Shown piece after piece: positions 25,701-34,700 of a DNA stretch of 64,000 nt; positions within the stretch are counted from its first letter, which is position 1, and each line of letters begins with the position of its first letter. The DNA is taken from NCBI GenBank assembly GCA_032622095.1, contig CP136065.1, positions 114,555,195 through 114,619,194 of the forward strand. Direction: 5' to 3'. The position numbers were made by a program, and so were the translations under genes. The DNA comes from Siphonodentalium dalli. Taxonomy: Eukaryota > Mollusca > Scaphopoda > Gadilida > Siphonodentaliidae. Under the pieces are notes generated by a model. The model saw nothing but the letters and a program-made list of their open reading frames with translations. It had not been told where the DNA came from and ran no database searches.

Positions 25701-28700
25701 TGAGATCCCAGTACAACTGTCGAAGTTACGACATGAACAGACACCAGACGAACAAAAAAGCCAACATTTCCAGATGAACAAATATGTATAACTCTAGAAT
25801 GGAAAATCCGAACAAAACGATGGAACCCTCTATTGAATGCCCTCATAGTAGTGAACATCCATACAAAATTTCATTGAGATCCGAGCACTACTGTTCAGGT
25901 TATGACATGAACAGACACCAGACGAACCAAAAAGCCAACATTTCCAGATGAACAAATATGTATAACTCTAGAATGGAAAATCCGAACAAAACGATGGAAC
26001 CCTCTATTTAATGTCCTCATAGTTGTGAACATCCACACCAAATTTGGTTGAGATCCCAGCACAACTGTTGAAGTTACGACATGAACAGACACCAGACGGA
26101 CCAAAATCCACTATTTCCAGATAAACAAAGATGAATAACTCTAGAATGGAAAATCCAAACAAAACGATGGAACCCTCTATTTAATGTCCTCATAATAGTG
26201 AACATCCATACCTAATTTCATTGAGATCCGAGCACTACTGTTCAGTTATGACACGAACACGAACAGACATCGGACGGACTCACGGACGCACGCACGGACG
26301 GACAGGTGCAAAACAGTATACCCCCCTTTTTTTTTTTAAAAGGGGGTATAAATATTAAAACATGGACGAGAAGGGGCTGATTATTGGTAGTATGTGGATC
26401 CACTTTGAATGGATGACCATAAAAATTCACCTGCACAAGAGAAATTTTATGTGATGTTGTTCAGCCCTGGGAATTAGCAGCACTACTCTGTCAAAATTCA
26501 TTGGACCGTGATCAAAATTTAACTTGACCTCAATAATGTGATGGATATTTCTCATATCAAGTCTCCTTTTGATTGGATTATTTCAACTGGAGTTAACCTC
26601 TGGACAAGGAACTGGACGTCCCCAAGCACAGACGGATGCGACTATTTACAATAGTCCTCGGGAAATTTTGGGGGACAATGAAAGTTAGATTATAATATAT
26701 CATTACTACCATAAGATGTCACTCTTTCCGAATTATGTAGCATCATGTATTGATGTATTGTAGGGTAAAAATCGATTGAAACTGACAAAATAATCCCACC
26801 ACTGGATCTAGCAATAAAGTCTGCTATAGAAAGATATATACACGGGGCTTGGATATAAAACAGCATTGTCCCATCCGATTTCTTTAGTTGCTCTACATGG
26901 AAGGAAACTTGGACAAAGTTGAAGTGAGACATTACTCTAAACCCTTAAATAGATACCGCACCTTAGCTCACAGGTCATAGGAAAAAGGTAGTACAAGAAT
27001 ATACCTCTCACCCAGAAACAGTCACATGTTAGTTACAGGTGGACGACATGTGTGTATTTCAGTCCTAGCTTGAAGCTAACATACACATTTCTTCATTATA
27101 ATAAGGCATAGATAACTCACCATTCCTGTGCCGTTACACCTGGTACATTTCACAGGTTTATAACCAGGCTCTGATTTACTCCCACTACATTTTGGACAAG
27201 TGTCCTTCACATTTAGATGCATTTCTTTATTGACACCTCTTGCAGCTTCTTGGAAAGTGATCTCCATATTTACCTGTGAATAATGATAAGAAATTATTAT
27301 CTTTAAAAAGTCACCAGATGACAAAAAGGCAATATTAAGAAAGTTTTCAGTATATTATTTTAGTGTCTATCTTTCAATTTCTATTTCCTAATTGAGCTCT
27401 CAATGATGCAATTTGATGGGAAGGTTGGTGAAAGTTCATAGTATATACCGGTACTAGACTTTGGCTAACGGTTGGGAGAATGATACCACGGTAGCTGCTG
27501 TGGGGAAATCTCAACTCATCTCTCTTGGAAACACCATGGAAAACTTCAAGCCCGTATGTAATACTGCTCAACCAAATTAATAAATATGTTGATAATTTAA
27601 GCCCATGATCTGAATGCATACAGTTATTAATAAATAGAGTTAAGGAATCATAATTGCTTTTTCATTTTTAACAAATTGAAGATTTGAGTAATGTAAGGGT
27701 TTTTGTCATTTGACACTGCATAAATTTGATATAGAAATTTTTTCAAATTTGATAGCTCCCATCTACAGGTGATCACAATTAAAAAATTTAAATTGATCCA
27801 GCCAGCTCCCATCTATAGGTCACCCTGAAGATACATATGAAGCTTGGTAAAGATCGGATGAGGGATGCAGCCTGTAGGGCGTGCCGAAGGAAATTGTTGA
27901 CGCATGCACACATGGACGATGGATGCCAGCCCATGGCAATTTAGCTCAAAGTTTATGTTGTAAAGTTGAGCTAAAAAAGTAAATTAACATTACGATGGTA
28001 ATCAGTTGTTTAAATTTAGATGCGCTATATGTTCTAAAATTTAACTTGGAGCAGCATCGGTTGGGTTTTCGTTCTATAAATGACTGGCGTTGACTATATG
28101 ACTACTAATTAACTGGGGCTACCAACTAGTCGACTAGAAAATTTCGAAATCGTTTCAACACTAATATTCTGATTGTTGGACTCACTGACAAACTTATATT
28201 GCTTGAATATTTCTTGCATATTCCTGGGGGTATTAAAATATAATATATCTGATATAATGGACCATAGTTATTGGTTCATAGCTGACATTTATTGGGGGGG
28301 GGGTTAAAGTTCAACACTAATTGATTGAGCTTATGAAAAGCTTAAGGAAAATGAACTCACTTCTGAAGCAGGAGCAAAGCCATACTGAGAACCTTCGAAG
28401 TCACCTCCAGTATTGAACCCGGCCATGCGAAATCCAGAATCGCCAAATATTTTACGGAATAACTCTTCTGGATCAACATTGCTATGAAAATTTTCAAATC
28501 CTGAAAATATTTAAATTCAAAAACAAAATTATGATTCAAACAATATTATGAAATTATACTTAGTTAACCCACAATGGATAATATTATATAAAGTGATCGC
28601 ATATGAATGGAGGTCAAAGTAACAAACCACACTATACACTCCGTAAATTGGATTTATTGATTGGGTTTATATAATATGTATGATGATAGCACCAGTGGCA

Positions 28701-31700
28701 GTTGTTGATATTACAACAGAAATATTGTGTTCCAAAAAATTGCTGAAATAAATGCTCCATTTATTTTGCATATTCCTTGCCAAAAATTATTCTGATCTAT
28801 GGAGGCACTGACTCAGGCTGAAAGTGTTGGCTTCGTAGGTTTTTCAGAGTTATCTATCATGCTAACTCACCAGATAACTATTTTGTTTAGTTGTAATTAT
28901 GTTTATTCCTTAGTCATATATCATCGTAAAATATATATACATGTATTGTTTAAGTATGCAAAAATAGAGGAATATACAAATTTTCTATAATTGTGTATTA
29001 ATGAACATATGAATGGGAGCTATTCAATAAAATGCATGTGGAGAGGTGCAGATGGTGATCTCATAGGTTAGTGCATTTCCAGGATAACTCTTTAAAAAAA
29101 CCTATGAAAACAACACTATTCACCTGACTCAGTTTGAGTCTTCATTGCTACCATATGCGTGAACAGATTCTCATTTCTTATAGATATGGCCACGTATCAA
29201 TCGGAACAGCACATTGAGATGTCCCTCAATAATGTTCCCCAATTTTCGCATATTCATGTGAATATTTAACACTATAAACTAGTGTACCAGAGTATCCCGG
29301 CAAATGTGGCTTACCGCTAAGGCTCATTAATTATCTAAAGTGGCTTAATTTCAAAAGATGTCTTAATACAATGGCTCCAGGAATATATACGAAACATCTG
29401 TTCACATCGGGAAACAATCGATGTTTGATCTGAAGTAAGCACCGGTAGATTCAGCGTAAACATTTTCATGAAATAAAATCGTTGCCCGGCCACCATTTCG
29501 GAATCAAATTATGGCGCCATTCACCAGCATGTGTATCTATCAATCACTATTGTGTAGATATATTAATTGGGTCATTGGATGGTAGGTTGATGATCATCAT
29601 GATAGACCCTGGGACAGATGTCCTCTAGCGGTATTGACTTGTAGCTTAAACAAAGTAACCAATGACAATCGCAGCATTTGAACATTCATTAAATGGAAAG
29701 TTGTATCTAAATAGTTAACAACTGAAATACCACACGGCCCATTTTATACCTATGGGCATAGAAACAGGAAATTTCGGGAAGGGTCCGACTAATCAACTAG
29801 TATTCAATTACCTCTGTTGACTAGTTGACTCCTGAAAACCCCTAACCATTTCAACACTAATCCCAAAAATGCCTGAAAATTTTCAAAACTAGCAGCCATG
29901 TTTTTCAATGAAATTCAGATATATTTTATAAGCTCCCATCTAGGTCACCCCAAAGATGCATATGAAGTTTGTGATTAATCCGATGAAAAATGTTGATTGT
30001 AGGGTGTGCCAAAGGATTTATTCATGCAAAGATTAAAATCCAAGATGGCTGCCGGTGCATCGAAAGATGATCTTAAACATACCTGTAAATTTTCCAAACA
30101 TTTCTCTAATAAATGTGGGTTGCAGAGTGTGCTGATGGATTCAAATGTGAAATTCAAAATGGCTGCTTTGGATCATTTGATTCAGCACACCGATATTATA
30201 TCAAGTCTTCTCGGTTCACACCAGCTTGGGGTATCGGTTGGGTTGATACCGAGTTTTGGACAGAGTCCCGTTCCGTTACTCTTCTATAACAGACTTTTAA
30301 CGAAAAGATGTACTACATTTACACGTGGAGCCCGGGCCGTGATTAATATGTCTTCAAAATGATATGTCATTAACTGTGATAGAAAAAGGGTAAAGTGAAG
30401 ATACATTCATTTAATATATTATTTACATACATTTTCTGACAACGAGACAAACCAAAATTCTCTGAAAAACAAGACTTTGTTTACTTATAAATATCATTTC
30501 TTACATTCCACTGCCCTCTAATATATGCATGTTTGATATCATCATGCATGGGAAAGACTGCGTTCTATGTTCATATATGCAAAGCGTCCATTTGACCCCA
30601 ACACAAGCAAGATAACTCCCACCCACGATTCTGGGTGTAAAATCTGTTATAGAAGAGTAATGGGATGAGATTCGGTCCAAAACAGCATCAACCCAACCGA
30701 TATCCCAAGCTGTTGTGGAGCGATCAGACTTGGTCTACATCGATGACTGAGATAAAGAGCTCAAAATTTTGAATGAATTTCACTCTAAGGGGCATAAGTG
30801 TGCAGAAATGGATGGATGAAAGACATTCCATGTGGATATCCTTTCTCTCATGGTGGTTCTTCTACATACCAAAGATCATTTGAATCCAACCATCGATGAT
30901 ATGTATATAGAGCTCTAAAGTTCATACGGATGTAGAAACATGGTAGGTCGGTAACCCAGTTGTATATCCCTGGCCAAACTTCTTTTGCGGGGGACAAATG
31001 TAATGTTAAATTGAATGAAAAGAGCCTGGGGGAGGGGGTAGATAATTTATGTGCAGATTATCAACGTATCAAATGGAGAACTGCAACAATATTGACGATC
31101 ATTCATAAATGATTCATCATAGGTTTCTTCTAATAAATACCTCCAAAACCATGGGCTCCTGGGCGGAAGCCAGCACCAGCACTAGCACCTGAGCCACTCA
31201 TACCGAAGGTATCATACTCCTGCTTTTTGCCAGCATCACCGAGAACCTACCAAAAATCAAGAATCACATCAGAGAAACGAGGTTGATTTGAAGTAGCTTG
31301 GATTGAAAATGCATTAAAGGTGACATGCATTGGTTTTCATCATTTGGCTAAATATTTATTTAATTGGTCGCTGTTTTGATCAGAAAACATATCCCACAAA
31401 CGTGATATTTTACAGACGCACCTATCTGCCGATATGCGGCGTCATCATTATCTGCCAATATGCGGCATCATCATTTCAGCATTTTTATATAGGTTTCCCA
31501 TTTCAGTGAAAACATCATGAATGATCTCCCCATTGTTTGTGACATCATGGATTGACAAGAGAAAGTAGTTTATGGCCTGTCTCCAAAAGAATAGTAAACT
31601 TAATTATTACTTGTATACAAACTAAATAAAGTATTTGTCATTTGCAAACAGACCATTTCTGATAGAAAACCCACAAATAATAGGCTAATCAAATCAGAAG

Positions 31701-34700
31701 GTGCATTTTTGTGTAAAATTTCAGAAAGATACATCCATTACCAAAAAAATGGTACGTCCATTACCATGAATCAAATGATCACCAATGCAGAAACAGTGTC
31801 ACTCATGCATGAGTGTTTTGTGTTGTATCATATGTAAAAAGTCTATTTCTGATAGAAAACCCATAAATAATAGGGTAATCATAGCTTGGGGCTTAAGTTA
31901 AACAACCTTATGGATTTTCATTTCATTGAGTACGTCCTTTACCGAAGTCTCAATAGCCCATATCATCTATAATTTCAAACGGGATGAGAACTATCATACA
32001 TCAAATGAACAACCTTGGGGTGAGCTTTGAAAATGTGCACAACTAGCAATGAGACTCAACCTATTTCAAGCAAAATGTGTTTGAAATTCAAATGTTCTTC
32101 TGAATGGTACATCCATTACCATGGAATTGCCCTGATGCATATCAAGGAGAATTCATGTTGTCTCCCTTTGGACTGGTTCCAAATTAGTTGGGAACTATAT
32201 TGCTATTAATTTGTTCTAACTAAAATACAAGCTTACCTCATAAGCTTCGGAAACTTCTTGAAAATTCTTAGCAGAATTTGGGTCATTCTTGCTAACGTCT
32301 GGGTGATACTTTTTTGCTAGCTGAAAATGATAATGAAAGTGTCAATGACACTGTAGCTCAACTTGGAGAGGAGATAATGTCAATGGAGAGATAAGGAATG
32401 CAGAAAGTTTAAATGTTTAAGTAATACTATAGGTCAACCCGGAGAGCCATATGAAGTTTGGGAATGATGATCAATCGGATGAAAAATGTTGGCTGTAGGG
32501 TATGCCAAGGGATTTAGTCATGCAAAGAGTAAATTCCAAGATGGCTACCGGCAGCCATGTTATTCAACGAAATTCAGAAAGATTTGATAGCTCCCATTTA
32601 GAGGCCACCCGGAAGATCCATATGAAGTTTGGTGATACGATCAGGGATGTGGCCTGTAGTGTGTGTCAAAGAATTTAATCATGCAAAGACTAAAATCAAA
32701 GATGGCTGCCGGCAGACATGTTTATCATTAAAATTCGCAAATATTTGTTAGCTCCCATTGAGAGGTCCCCCCGATGATCCATATGTTTTTTGGTGAATAT
32801 CATATCAGGGATGTGGCCTGTAGGGTGTGCCAAAGGATAAACTCATGCAAGAGCATAATCAACATGGCTGCCGGCAGCCCCATGTTTTTGATTGAAAATC
32901 GTTCACATTTGATAGCTCCCATGAGGCGATTCCAAACATGCCTGTAAATTTTAAAAACAATTCTCCAATAAATGCAGACTGCAGTGTGTGCCGATGGATT
33001 CAAATCTGAAATCCAAGATGGCTGATTGCGGCCATGGTTTTTAACTAATTTCAGAAAAAAAAAGGTAAGCTCCCATCTAGAAGTTACCCCGAGGATCAAT
33101 ATGCTTTGGTGACAATTGGATGAAGGGATGTGACCTGTAAGGTGTGCTAAAGGAAATTGCTGACAGAAGAACGGATGATGGATACCAACCCATATCAATA
33201 GCTCAAACTTAACTTTTGTCAAGCTGAGCTAACAATATATTGTGCAATGGGAACAAACAAGTAAATGTTAAAATCTTGTCACACGATTCCTGGAGCTTAG
33301 ATTAGACTAGCATATACAACCTAAACTGATGTTGGCATATACAACAATAGGTTGTATACAGACTCGCATATAGAACCTAAACTGATGTTGTACAACCTAA
33401 ACTGATGTTGGCAAACCTTTTTACAAACTTTTACAAAAAAGATGTGAATATACCCTGGTTTCAATTTATTGGCTTGGGAGGAAATTTCAGGAAGATAGAA
33501 TTCGGAGATAAAACCAGAAGCAGATACCGTACATTGACAAATAGAATTTCAATTAAACCATTAAATGCCAGCTCTTGCCTGTTCAATACCATTCACATTC
33601 CATTAAAGACATATTGTGGACTTATTATATTGAATAAAACAACAATAAGTTAGTATCCAAACACTATAAATTTACATATTGGAAGAATGTAACAATTAAC
33701 TAAGATTGTCGAAAATTCTAACCACATCGACTGTACCATTTCAGAGAACACAATGGTTGAACTACATAAAATGTAAATAGTTACTACTTTATTCTGGATG
33801 CATTATTGGGCATAAACATTATGCAATGAAATGATTGTGCCATGTAATTTGTTTATAACAATGAGGCTGTTTTATGACTACTTGGATATAAAATTTATGA
33901 AAATGACTTATTTTGGCATGATTATTTGGTTTTCTGTTCGGAACACCTCAGCAGAGTATTTCACATCACTTTAACAGAATGGTGGTAAAAACATCATTTT
34001 CCATAGCCATGTGAAGTAGAATAGCACTTACAGAATAATATGCTTTCTTGATCGCCTTCTCATCTGCATTCCTTGGAACACCAAGAACTTCATAATAATC
34101 TTTTTTCTGCACATGACATGGCCTTGATAGATGAATGTGTCTAATTACAGGAACATGAACACTCTTCTGGAGATTACCTAATTAAAGAATTGAAAGAAAC
34201 AACGTAAACAAAAGTTGTGTGGCTCTACAACCTGTGCTACTTTTAGGAAAAGGCTGGGCCACACACCACATGCAGGTGCCTGTCATGAAGAAAAAGTTAA
34301 ATTAATAACAAGACAATGGAACCACTTTAACAAATGCAGCGCTGGCGACATTATACTACTCAAGGCAGGTTAGAGGAGACACATAGCATCACTTTAAAGG
34401 CCCACTTAATTTTCGAAGCCCCAAATAACATTATATAAAATATATGCCATATTATATACCATTTGAAAGAGGAAGCCCCAAAACATTGTATTTTCAACTT
34501 ATTCGATGTAATAAACTGTTGTTTTTGTTGAGATAACGATGTCTGTTATGTGCTCAAGTTTCCGCACAAAGTCTATTATTTTCAATGGAAGGGGAATAAC
34601 TCTATATATTTAGATACAAACTCACAAAGTCATTCCCCTTCCATTGAAAATAAACTGGTTTGAATTCTGTTGCATTCTGGGAGCCATAATTGGGGAAATT

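Noticed and set aside
28081-29862. A complete hAT element between the two CAACTAGT...CAACACTAAT ends
   Set aside because: Both ends are in the same orientation, so they are two separate fragments rather than the inverted ends of one element.
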